NCBI GenBank assembly: GCA_964388245.1
Contig: CAYLZH010000093.1
Location: 1 to 15,941 of the forward strand
DNA from: JAIOYV01 sp964388245
Lineage (GTDB): Bacteria > Bacteroidota > Bacteroidia > Bacteroidales > M50B96
DNA: 15,941 nt
Reading direction: 5' to 3'
The position numbers and the translations under genes were made by a program. A model generated the notes under the pieces. It had not been told where the DNA came from. It ran no database searches and worked only from the letters and a program-made list of their open reading frames with translations. Of this stretch, positions 5,307-14,300 are shown one piece after another; within the stretch, counting starts at the first letter, position 1, and each line of letters begins with the position of its first letter.

Positions 5307-7619
5307 ATGCGAAAATTACAATCCCTTTTGTTCCTGATAGTCATTCTGACAAGTTTTTCCGGCTTTGCTCAAACCGGTAATATCAGGGGCTTTGTATACG
5401 ACGAAAATAGCGGAGAACCCATAATTTTCACGAATGTATATTTAAAAGGAACCACCTATGGCGTTTCCACTGATGTCAATGGATTTTATAGCCTTACCAA
5501 AATACCTGTAGGTGAATATACACTATTGGTTACCTATATTGGTTACGATACTATCAGTATGCAGATAGTCATAAAAAAGAATATCATTATCAATCAAAAT
5601 TTGTATCTGAAGAAAGGTGCTGTAGAACTCGAAGAGTTTGTGGTTTCGGCCGAACGGCAGGAAATGAAAACTGAAGTACGAACGTCACTAATAAAAATTT
5701 CTCCAAAGCAGCTTTCCAGGATCCCTTCAGTAAGCTCAGAGCCCGACCTGGCTCAATACCTTCAGATTTTACCAGGTGTGATATTTACCGGTGATCAGGG
5801 TGGTCAGCTTTACATCAGGGGAGGATCGCCAATACAAAATAAAGTTTTATTAGATGGCTTGGTTGTTTATAATCCCTTCCACTCAATAGGACTCTTTTCT
5901 GTTTTCGATTCTGATATTATCAGAAATGCAGATATCTATACGGGTGGATTTAGTGCCGAATATGGAGGTCGAATCTCATCAGTAATGGATATAACAACAC
6001 GCGATGGAAATAAAAAACGTCTTGCAGGCAAACTGTCAACAAATCCGTTTGGATCCAAGATTCTTTTAGAAGGGCCATTGAGTAAATACTCAGAATCAAA
6101 TGTAGGCAGTGTAACATATTTGGTATCAGCTAAAACATCCTATCTCGATGAGAGTTCGAAAATCATTTATTCATACATCGACGAAGGTGGACTGCCATAT
6201 AGCTTCACAGATATATATGGAAAGTTGTCAATTAATTCGGCCTATGGCAGCAAAGTTAATTTATTCGGATTTAATTTCAGCGACAGGGTAAACTACAAGC
6301 AAGTATCTGATCTGCATTGGAACTCCTCAGGTTTTGGGGGCAATTTTCTTCTGGTTCCCGGAGGTTCATCGGTGTTAATAAAAGCTAATTTCAGCTATTC
6401 GCAATACGACATCACATTTAAAGAAGAATCGAATGACCCGAGTGCAAGTATGATAAATAGTTATCGTCTGGGTCTCGACTTTGTATACTTTCTCGGAAAT
6501 AATGAGTTTGATTATGGTATCGAAACAATGGGCCATACAACCGGATTCGAGTTTTATAATTCATTAGGACGGAAAATCGGACGAGATGAACCTGAAAGTA
6601 CAACAGAACTTGCAGGTTATCTTAAGTATAAATTAAATCGTGGGAAACTGTTACTCGAACCAAGTTTCCGGTTACAATATTATTCCTCACTTGGAATTGT
6701 CTCACCCGAACCAAGATTAGGTGCAAAATACAATGTTAACGACAGATTACGGTTGAAACTTGCCGGAGGGATATTTACTCAAAACCTGGTTAGTGCTGTG
6801 TCGGAGCGCGATGTAGTTAACTTGTTCTATGGTTTTTTGTCAGGCCGTTTCGAATTGCAGGATGAGTTTGAAGGGAAAGAAATTACCCAGGATTTACAAC
6901 GGTCTCAACACCTTATACTTGGATTTGAATACGATCTGAACACTCATCTGCTGTTACAAATTGAAGGTTATATAAAAACCAACCCACAATTGATTGTTCT
7001 TAACAGGAATAAAATCTACGAAGACACAAGAGCTAACGCCGACAAGGATGATTATTTTAAGAAGGATTTTATTATTGAACAGGGCGATGCCTATGGAGTC
7101 GATTTATTGCTGAAATATGATTTCAAACGAACCTATCTTTGGTTTGTATATTCACTGGGTAAAGTTACCCGAAACGATGGCGTTTATGATTATGCACCCC
7201 ATTTCGACCGGCGACACAATCTCAATCTTGTCGCATCACAGATTTTTGGCAAAGATCAGGATTGGGAATTTAGTGCACGGTGGAACCTGGGTTCAGGATT
7301 TCCAACACGTCAGAATCAGCTTATGTACGAACAACTGACATTTGCCGATGGAATTGGAACAGATTATACAACAACAAACGGCATTATCGGTATAGTTTAT
7401 ACCGATATCGACAACAAGGCAGTTCTGCCCGCTTACCACCGCCTCGATGTTACTTTAAAGAAAATGTTCTATATAGGCGAAAATTCCGAATTGCAGGCTA
7501 TGGTAAGTATTACCAATGTTTACGACCGTAATAACATTTTTTACATCGACAGGATTACACACCAGCGCATCGATCAGTTGCCAATTATGCCAAGTTTTGG
7601 ATTGAGTTATAAGTTTTAA
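5307..7619 (+). CDS. TonB-dependent outer-membrane receptor with carboxypeptidase-regulatory-like domain
   Basis: The 770-residue protein begins with a clear signal peptide (1-21, cleaved after Phe-Ala before Gln22). Next is a carboxypeptidase-D regulatory-like domain (about 24-105, with the GEPIIFTNVYLKGTTYGVSTDVNG pattern in two stretches), then the plug domain (about 130-235, with the PGV...GGQLYIRGG...LLDGLVVYNPFH landmarks), then a beta-barrel ending in the outer-membrane C-terminal Phe. It imports a ligand across the outer membrane using TonB-ExbBD energy. At 770 residues it is shorter than SusC transporters (about 1000), and no SusD partner adjoins it, so a polysaccharide locus is unlikely. 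The substrate cannot be read from the sequence. It ends 17 bp before pyrG in the same direction, so the two are probably co-transcribed. Confidence 0.9.
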   Translation: MRKLQSLLFLIVILTSFSGFAQTGNIRGFVYDENSGEPIIFTNVYLKGTTYGVSTDVNGFYSLTKIPVGEYTLLVTYIGYDTISMQIVIKKNIIINQNLYLKKGAVELEEFVVSAERQEMKTEVRTSLIKISPKQLSRIPSVSSEPDLAQYLQILPGVIFTGDQGGQLYIRGGSPIQNKVLLDGLVVYNPFHSIGLFSVFDSDIIRNADIYTGGFSAEYGGRISSVMDITTRDGNKKRLAGKLSTNPFGSKILLEGPLSKYSESNVGSVTYLVSAKTSYLDESSKIIYSYIDEGGLPYSFTDIYGKLSINSAYGSKVNLFGFNFSDRVNYKQVSDLHWNSSGFGGNFLLVPGGSSVLIKANFSYSQYDITFKEESNDPSASMINSYRLGLDFVYFLGNNEFDYGIETMGHTTGFEFYNSLGRKIGRDEPESTTELAGYLKYKLNRGKLLLEPSFRLQYYSSLGIVSPEPRLGAKYNVNDRLRLKLAGGIFTQNLVSAVSERDVVNLFYGFLSGRFELQDEFEGKEITQDLQRSQHLILGFEYDLNTHLLLQIEGYIKTNPQLIVLNRNKIYEDTRANADKDDYFKKDFIIEQGDAYGVDLLLKYDFKRTYLWFVYSLGKVTRNDGVYDYAPHFDRRHNLNLVASQIFGKDQDWEFSARWNLGSGFPTRQNQLMYEQLTFADGIGTDYTTTNGIIGIVYTDIDNKAVLPAYHRLDVTLKKMFYIGENSELQAMVSITNVYDRNNIFYIDRITHQRIDQLPIMPSFGLSYKF

Positions 7620-7636
7620 TAGAAACCTGAATCACT

Positions 7637-9235
7637 ATGTCAGTTACCAGATATATTTTTGTTACCGGAGGTGTTACTTCATCGCTCGGAAAAGGGATTA
7701 TTTCTGCTTCATTGGCTAAACTTTTACAGGCAAGAGGCTATAAGGTTACCATTCAGAAACTGGACCCGTATATTAATGTCGATCCCGGAACCTTAAATCC
7801 ATACGAGCACGGCGAGTGTTTTGTAACTGATGATGGTGCCGAAACCGATCTTGACCTGGGGCATTACGAGCGCTTCTTGAATGCACCCACATCACAGGAC
7901 AATAATGTTACTACAGGCCGAATCTATCAATCAGTAATAAATAAGGAACGAAAGGGCGACTATCTTGGAAAAACAGTACAGATTATTCCGCATATTACTG
8001 ATGAAATTAAGCGAAGGATAAAAATTCTCGGTACCAAGCACAAATACGATGTTGTAATTACAGAAATTGGAGGAACAGTTGGTGATATTGAGTCGCTTCC
8101 CTACATTGAATCGGTTCGACAGTTGAAATGGAAATTACATTCCAATGCCCTGGTTATCCATTTAACCCTTGTCCCCTATTTATCTACTTCGGGAGAATTA
8201 AAAACCAAGCCCACTCAACATTCAGTAAAAATGTTGTTGGAAGAAGGGGTACAGCCCGATATCCTGGTTTTAAGGACACAGCGACCTCTCACTACCGATA
8301 TTCGAAAAAAAGTAGCATTGTTTTGTAATGTTGATATCAATTCCGTAATTGAATCGATTGATGTGTCGACAATATATGAGGTCCCAATTAAAATGAAGCA
8401 GGAAAGGCTGGATATTACTGTTTTATCGAAATTAGGACTTCCTGTAAATGAAGCACCAAAGCTTAAACCCTGGATTAATTTCTTATCAAAAATAAAGAAA
8501 CCCAAAAAGGAAGTCGACATTGCACTGGTGGGAAAATATGTTGAGTTAGCCGATTCCTATAAATCAATTACTGAATCGTTTATTCACGGAGGAGCGGTTA
8601 ATGATGTAAAAGTGAACGTAAAAATGATCCATTCCGAACATCTTGAGAAATCAAACGGAATAGATCTTCTTAAAAGTGTTAAAGGAATATTGGTGGCGCC
8701 CGGCTTTGGCGAACGTGGCATCGAAGGTAAAATTAATGCAGCACGTTATGCCCGCGAAAATAATGTCCCATTCTTTGGAATATGCCTGGGAATGCAATGT
8801 GCGGTTATCGAATTCGGCCGGAATGCACTGGGAATTGAAGATGCCAACTCGACCGAGATGAACCGGAAAACACCGGATCCGGTTATCGATTTGATGGAGG
8901 AGCAAAAAGGTGTTTCCGAGAAGGGAGGAACCATGCGGCTTGGTTCATATCCATGCGATATAAAATCTGAATCCGGAGCATATGATGCTTATGGCAGTCA
9001 ATTGACAAACGAAAGACATCGGCACCGCTACGAATTCAATAATGATTATCTGAATAAATACGAGAAAGGCGGGATGGAAGCAACCGGAATAAACCCCGAT
9101 ACAAACCTTGTCGAGATAATAGAAATTCCAAAACATAAATGGTTTATGGGCGTGCAGTTCCATCCTGAATACAAGAGTACGGTAATTAATCCCCATCCAT
9201 TGTTTGTAAGTTTTATAAAAGCAACCCTCGAATAA
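7637..9235 (+). CDS. pyrG: CTP synthase (glutamine hydrolysing)
   Basis: The 532-residue enzyme makes CTP from UTP, ATP and glutamine, the last step of pyrimidine nucleotide synthesis. The N-terminal amidoligase domain has its ATP loop GGVTSSLGKG (11-20), the long DPYINVDPGTLNP/EHGE block and the Mg-binding EIGGTVGDIES segment with Glu143. A linker (about 270-290) leads to the class I glutamine amidotransferase domain, with the PGFGERG loop, nucleophile Cys383 in GICLGMQ, and the His509/Glu511 pair in FHPEYKS, so the catalytic triad is intact. Length is normal. The start 17 bp after the TonB receptor stop fits the family N-terminus. No Shine-Dalgarno is visible. The gene is followed 93 bp later by yidC, an order I associate with Bacteroidota. 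Confidence 0.98.
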   Translation: MSVTRYIFVTGGVTSSLGKGIISASLAKLLQARGYKVTIQKLDPYINVDPGTLNPYEHGECFVTDDGAETDLDLGHYERFLNAPTSQDNNVTTGRIYQSVINKERKGDYLGKTVQIIPHITDEIKRRIKILGTKHKYDVVITEIGGTVGDIESLPYIESVRQLKWKLHSNALVIHLTLVPYLSTSGELKTKPTQHSVKMLLEEGVQPDILVLRTQRPLTTDIRKKVALFCNVDINSVIESIDVSTIYEVPIKMKQERLDITVLSKLGLPVNEAPKLKPWINFLSKIKKPKKEVDIALVGKYVELADSYKSITESFIHGGAVNDVKVNVKMIHSEHLEKSNGIDLLKSVKGILVAPGFGERGIEGKINAARYARENNVPFFGICLGMQCAVIEFGRNALGIEDANSTEMNRKTPDPVIDLMEEQKGVSEKGGTMRLGSYPCDIKSESGAYDAYGSQLTNERHRHRYEFNNDYLNKYEKGGMEATGINPDTNLVEIIEIPKHKWFMGVQFHPEYKSTVINPHPLFVSFIKATLE

Positions 9236-9328
9236 AATGTAATGCCAGATAATTGGTTGGATATAAAAATTTTGGTGTAATAAAAAAGTAAGGCAAATCG
9301 TAAAGAGAATCGAAAATTATTAAAAAGA

Positions 9329-11218
9329 ATGAAAAAAGATCAAATAATAGGTTTTGTATTAATTGCAGTTATCCTGATTGGTTATTCAATATATATGAAA
9401 CCATCGGAGGAGGAACTGGAAAAAGCAAAGCAACGGCAGGATTCCATAGCACTGGTTCAGGAACAATTACGACAGGAAAGAATTGCTGAGGAAGAAAGGC
9501 AGAAAATTGAGTCACCGGAAAAGGACGATTTACAAGGCCAGCTAAGTGATAAACAACAAACAGAGGATCAGTACAGAGCACTGTATGGTGTATTTGCCCA
9601 TGCTGCATCGGGCGAAAAAGATTTTGTTTTTATTGAAAACGATTTGGTAAAATTAAAGGTCGCTACTCAGGGTGGCCGGATATATTCAGCACAATTAAAA
9701 GAATACCAGACACACGATTCATTGCCACTTAAATTATTTAATGGCGATTCAACAATATTTGGATTCAATTTCTACAGCAACAAAAACCTGCTTATCGAAA
9801 CCAATAATATGTTTTTTGTTCCGCAAACAGGCGATAAATCAATCGATGCCAGCACAAGTGCACAAAGCCTTGTAATGCGTTTGCAGGCAGATGAAAGCAG
9901 TTATATCGAATATGTTTATACACTTAATCCCGGAAGTTACCTGGTCGATTTCGATATCAGGATGGTGGGAATGAATACCCAGATGGCCCAAAATCAGAAT
10001 TACTTATATCTCGATTGGGAATATTATATACCTGGCCAGGAAAAAGGCCGCGATTTCGAAGATCAGTATACAGGGATATATTATAAGCATCACGAAGATG
10101 AAGTCGACTATTTAAGCGAAACAAAGGACGATGATGAAGAAAATATTCCTACAAGGTTAAAATGGATCAGTTTTAAACAACAGTTTTTCTCATCGGTACT
10201 GATTGCCGATTCGTATTTTCCCAATGCAGAAATAAAACAAAACAAAGTTGCAAATGATGAAAGGTACCTGAAATTTTGTTCAAGTTCAATCAGCCTGCCC
10301 TACAATAACTCGCCTAACGAAACCATAGGCATGCAGTTTTATTTTGGCCCTAACCATTATTCGTCGCTTAAGAAATTCGATCTTGACCTCGAAAAACTTG
10401 TACCCCTTGGATGGGGGATTTTCGGATGGGTTAACCGCTTTGCCGTTATTCCAATCTTTAATTTCCTTGGATCATTTATTTCTAATTATGGTCTTATTAT
10501 TTTGCTGATGACCATCATTATTAAACTGGTGTTATTTCCACTGACTTATAAATCCTATATGTCGTCGGCAAAAATGAGGGTGTTAAAGCCACAGGTCGAA
10601 GAGATGACAAAAAAGATTCCGAAGGATAAAGCCATGGAAAAGCAACAAAAAACCATGGAAATTTATAAGAAAGCCGGTGTTAATCCAATGGGGGGATGTT
10701 TGCCAATGGCGCTTCAAATGCCAATCCTTATTGCGATGTTCCGGTTTTTCCCTGCATCTATCGAGTTAAGACAGCAGTCGTTTCTGTGGGCCAGCGACCT
10801 TTCATCGTACGACAGCGTACTTGATCTGCCTTTTAGTATTCCGTTTTATGGCGATCATGTAAGCCTGTTTACATTATTGATGACCATTTCAACAATTATT
10901 TATACGCGCTTAAACCAGGGCCAGATGGGCGATGCCGGTTCTCAAATGCCTGGCATGAAAACCATGATGTATTTCTTCCCTGTAATGATGCTGTTCTGGT
11001 TTAACTCCTATGCATCAGGATTGAGCTATTATTATTTCGTTGCTAACATAATTACCTTTGCCCAGATGTATATAATCAAACGCTTTGTCGATGAAGAGGC
11101 AATCCTAAAGCAATTGGAAGCCAATAAAAAGAAACCTGCGAAAAAATCGAATTTCCAGGCCAGGCTCGAAAAAATGGCAAAGGAAAGGGGTTACCAGCAA
11201 GCAAAACGTAAGAAGTAG
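9329..11218 (+). CDS. yidC: Membrane protein insertase YidC
   Basis: The 629-residue protein inserts and folds inner-membrane proteins, alone or with SecYEG. Residues 6-22 form the first membrane helix, followed by a charged linker and a large periplasmic beta-domain (about 60-355). The conserved C-terminal 60KD_IMP core (about 365-590) holds the remaining helices, with LFPLTYKSYMSSAKM and NPMGGCLPMALQMPI as signatures. Lys399 occupies the position of the groove arginine of the E. coli enzyme (Arg366), preserving the positive charge needed for substrate capture. The basic tail (about 598-629, Lys/Arg-rich) is of the type that contacts the ribosome. It lies 93 bp behind pyrG with no terminator between them, so it may share a transcript. 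The palindrome 24 bp downstream may end it. Confidence 0.97.
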   Translation: MKKDQIIGFVLIAVILIGYSIYMKPSEEELEKAKQRQDSIALVQEQLRQERIAEEERQKIESPEKDDLQGQLSDKQQTEDQYRALYGVFAHAASGEKDFVFIENDLVKLKVATQGGRIYSAQLKEYQTHDSLPLKLFNGDSTIFGFNFYSNKNLLIETNNMFFVPQTGDKSIDASTSAQSLVMRLQADESSYIEYVYTLNPGSYLVDFDIRMVGMNTQMAQNQNYLYLDWEYYIPGQEKGRDFEDQYTGIYYKHHEDEVDYLSETKDDDEENIPTRLKWISFKQQFFSSVLIADSYFPNAEIKQNKVANDERYLKFCSSSISLPYNNSPNETIGMQFYFGPNHYSSLKKFDLDLEKLVPLGWGIFGWVNRFAVIPIFNFLGSFISNYGLIILLMTIIIKLVLFPLTYKSYMSSAKMRVLKPQVEEMTKKIPKDKAMEKQQKTMEIYKKAGVNPMGGCLPMALQMPILIAMFRFFPASIELRQQSFLWASDLSSYDSVLDLPFSIPFYGDHVSLFTLLMTISTIIYTRLNQGQMGDAGSQMPGMKTMMYFFPVMMLFWFNSYASGLSYYYFVANIITFAQMYIIKRFVDEEAILKQLEANKKKPAKKSNFQARLEKMAKERGYQQAKRKK

Positions 11219-11242
11219 TTTAAACGAAATTAAAATATTTGT

Positions 11243-11279
11243 CAGCAGAGGCACGGATTTCAGGTCCTTGCCTCTGCTG
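11243..11279. repeat. Strong palindrome behind yidC; REP-like element, possible bidirectional terminator
   Basis: Perfect 11-bp arms, CAGCAGAGGCA (11243-11253) and TGCCTCTGCTG (11269-11279), enclose a 15-base loop that can pair two further G-C pairs past one mismatch. It sits between the convergent yidC and T9SS genes, where a shared terminator is expected, but neither side has a good T-run (CTTTCT on the plus side). Its core, 11247-11272, matches 22 of 26 bases of a palindrome inside the neighbouring T9SS coding sequence (11612-11587, minus strand), which marks it as one copy of a repeat family. Confidence 0.65.
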
Positions 11280-11299
11280 CTTTCTGTTAGTTTGCGATA

Positions 11300-11332
11300 T
11301 CATTTTTTTACAACCTTCACAACCATCTTTTC
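11300..11332 (-). pseudogene. Relic of a second T9SS sorting-domain C-terminus
   Basis: On the minus strand, 97 bp past the matching codons of the intact gene, eleven codons read EKMVVKVVKK then stop. The intact gene ends EKMVVNVVKE then stop. The two 33-base stretches agree at 24 bases, and 7 of the 9 differences fall at third codon positions, as expected for two diverged coding sequences. The frame is open upstream to 11392 but becomes the GC-rich repeat block instead of a sorting domain, so only the last codons survive. It is most likely the end of a former paralogous gene. Confidence 0.45.
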
Positions 11333-11391
11333 TCCCGCTATCGCGCGTGTCCTCTCGCTTGATTCCTCTGTCATCACGCCTGATTCCCCGG
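11333..11391. repeat. GC-rich imperfect tandem block, 20-21-bp period
   Basis: The plus strand holds successive units starting TC-n-CGC at 11333, 11353 and 11374. The last two (11352-11370 and 11373-11391) share 14 of 19 bases, around TGATTCC. The block is clearly richer in G+C than the surrounding DNA and lies between the T9SS stop codon and the relic end. I do not recognise it as a named family. Confidence 0.45.
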
Positions 11392-11396
11392 ATCAG

Positions 11397-14300
11397 TTAC
11401 TCCTTCACCACATTCACCACCATTTTTTCGTTACCTTGCCGGATACTGAGTAAATAAATCCCTTTTGGCAACCCTGACATGTCAATTCTGAAAATACCGA
11501 AGGTATCACTTTGTGTTAAGTCTACGTTAGCGTACCGGGCAACTTCCTGCCCCAAACTATTCCAAAGATTTATCACTACATGCGCTGGCGCGGACTTGTA
11601 ATCCGTGCCTCTAAACTCAATAATCAACTCATCTTTAACCGGATTCGGGTACACCTTAACCTGGCTTAGCAAAGTACTGCTAATTGAGTTTACTCCATAA
11701 ACCAATATAGTGTCAGAACCCAAACAGCCAATGGAATCAATAACCTCAACCCAGTAATAGCCGGGATCGTCCACTGAAATGGTCTGTGTAGTTTCAGTAG
11801 TAGACCAGTAGTAGTCATAGTACCACGGCCCTGCATCGAGTGTCAGGCTTTGGTTTGTATCAAGGGGGATGCTGTCGGGAAGAAAGGCAAACAGGTTTTG
11901 GTGGGTGTTTACAAGGATGGAATCTTTGTGTGTGCCACAGGCATTGGATACCGACAGGGAATAGCTTCCAGAATCGTTCACCGATATGGAATATCCTGTT
12001 TCGCCTGTCGACCATAAATATTCTGAAAACGGATACCAGGGGGCTGATACAAGAAGGTTTTCACCAGGACAAATGATGGTATCGTTGCCAAGGTTAATAC
12101 TAAGTGCAGTATCGGTATGCAGGTACATGCTATCGGAAAATACACCACAGGCATTGGTGATGCTGAGGGAATAAATACCGGCATCTGAGCCCCAGATCGC
12201 TGAGTTGGTACTACCAGTAGACCATAGCCATGCATCAGGACCATATAAATTAATTGCTGTGTTTTCGAGGTAGGCAGAATCACCTGAACAGATCGAAAGG
12301 GTTTCTCCCAGATCAATATTTAAGGGAAAGTCGAACATAACGACAATTGCATCGCTATATGTTCCACAAGCATTAGAAACCGATAGCGAATACATATCCT
12401 GACCGTAAACAGTAATTGAGGGGACTGTTTCCCCATTTGGCGACCACAAATAATTGCCCAACGAAGCGGTTGATAATACCAGGCTGTCGCCGGCACATAG
12501 TACGGTGTCATTTCCCAGGTCTACAACCGGGGTTTCATCTGCTGAAAACGATACGGTATCGGATCCAGTACCACAAATGTTCGACACAGTCATAGCATAG
12601 GTACCCGGATTGAAAACCGGTATAGCATGCATAGTTGCACCGGTTGACCATTGATACTGGCATGGTTCGAAGTTACCTGCCTGTTGGTTTTGGAGTATGA
12701 ATGTATCACCCAGGCAGAATGTACTGTCGCTGCCCAATTCAACCAAAGGTATTTCGAGGAGGAGGACCTGTGTTGAACCGCTTTCACTTCCACAGGCATT
12801 ACTGGCAACTACAGAATATAAGCCCGGATTTTCAACCAGGATGGCTGCTGTGGTATCACCTGTTGGTGACCACATAAATACGGCAGGAAAATCACCGGCA
12901 TCGAGTATAAGGGATATGCTGTCGCAAAACATCAGGGTATCTTCCAGTTCAATCTGGATGGGTTCGTCGTATAAAATTAATATGGTATCGAATACTGTGC
13001 AGTAGTTTTGCTGAACAGTAACTGCATAGTAGCCATTGTCGGTAGCTGTTATTGTTGGGGTTGTATCACCGGTCGACCATTGATAGCTGCAGTTTCCCGG
13101 TAAAGTTGCATCCAGGATAGCAGGGTTCAGGCTGCAAAGTGGTTGGTTATCCTGCCCCAGGCCGAGGGTGTCGTATTGTACGATTACCTGTACAGAATCA
13201 ATATGGCCGCAGGTTTCTTCATAGTTTGTTACCATTGGCCACCAGGTTCCGGCTTCTTCAATGATAACCGTATCGGAAAACACTGTGTCAGTTGAAAAAT
13301 CATTTACCCATGCAAAGTTGTACAGGGTATCTGCTACAGAAAAAGAAACCAGTTCGCCTTCGCAGATAACAGTGTCATTTGGCAGGAAAACATATACTTC
13401 AGGTTTTATGCGCAGGATACGCTTTAACTCATCCAGGTTGCCATGCCTGTAGCGCTTTAGGGTAATCTCATATTCCCCAATGGCAGCAAAGGTGTGGTAA
13501 ACCGTATCCTGGTCGGGGATACTAAAGCTTAATCCGGCCAGGGTATCTTCAAACTCCCAGCGAATGGAATCGAAGCCCTGGTTGGTGAGTGTAAATATCA
13601 TGGTAATGCTGCCATAGCAATCATCATCGAACATGATATTAAAATCGAGGTAGGATCGGAAAAAATCAGGAAGGAATTGTACTGGGCCATTACCAGGATA
13701 TCCATTTGGAAAGGCTATTCCTATGTCATTCCATTGATACAAATGTGCTGCTAAATTAGGTTCATTAATTACTGGTATTTCTAATGAACCATGATTACAA
13801 TAAATTTTTTTATTAGATGCAAGTTGTAAACTAACTCCACCATATTGTAAATTTATTTGAGATGAATAAGAAATGCTAACCATCGAATTATTAATAGCAG
13901 AATCATTACCAGCTAATAGATCGACTTGATAAACAGGAATTGAATCTTGATATGGAACTGAACACCCTGGATATGGATTATAGCAATAAAAGTATTGACT
14001 AAAATAGAGGTACGTTCCATTTGAAGAAAACTCTATTCCAAATGGCCGGTCAATATTAATGGTCCTGGGATTGCTCACAATACCTGTTTCCCTGTTGAAA
14101 TCGAATATTTCCACTACATCAATACCGGTACTGGTCATGGCCACATAATTCCCGCCCGGTGAGAATTTCATTTGCCCCCATGCTGCGCTGTTAAAAAGGT
14201 CAACAATTGCAGTATCTTGCTGAATAATTCCGCAATTGCTGATCACTGCACTGGTATCGATCCATGGGTTGAAAGGTAATTCTTGTTCGGTGATTAAATA

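Noticed and set aside
5307..7619. SusC of a polysaccharide utilisation locus
   Set aside because: The protein is too short for SusC, and there is no SusD, glycosidase or regulator next to it.
11333..11391. CRISPR array
   Set aside because: The period is only 20-21 bp with degenerate units and no constant-length spacers, and no cas gene is present.
11239..11457. Two overlapping open frames (72 and 61 codons) on the plus strand behind yidC
   Set aside because: They consist of the palindrome, the GC-rich repeat block and the antisense of the T9SS gene end; the translations are low complexity.
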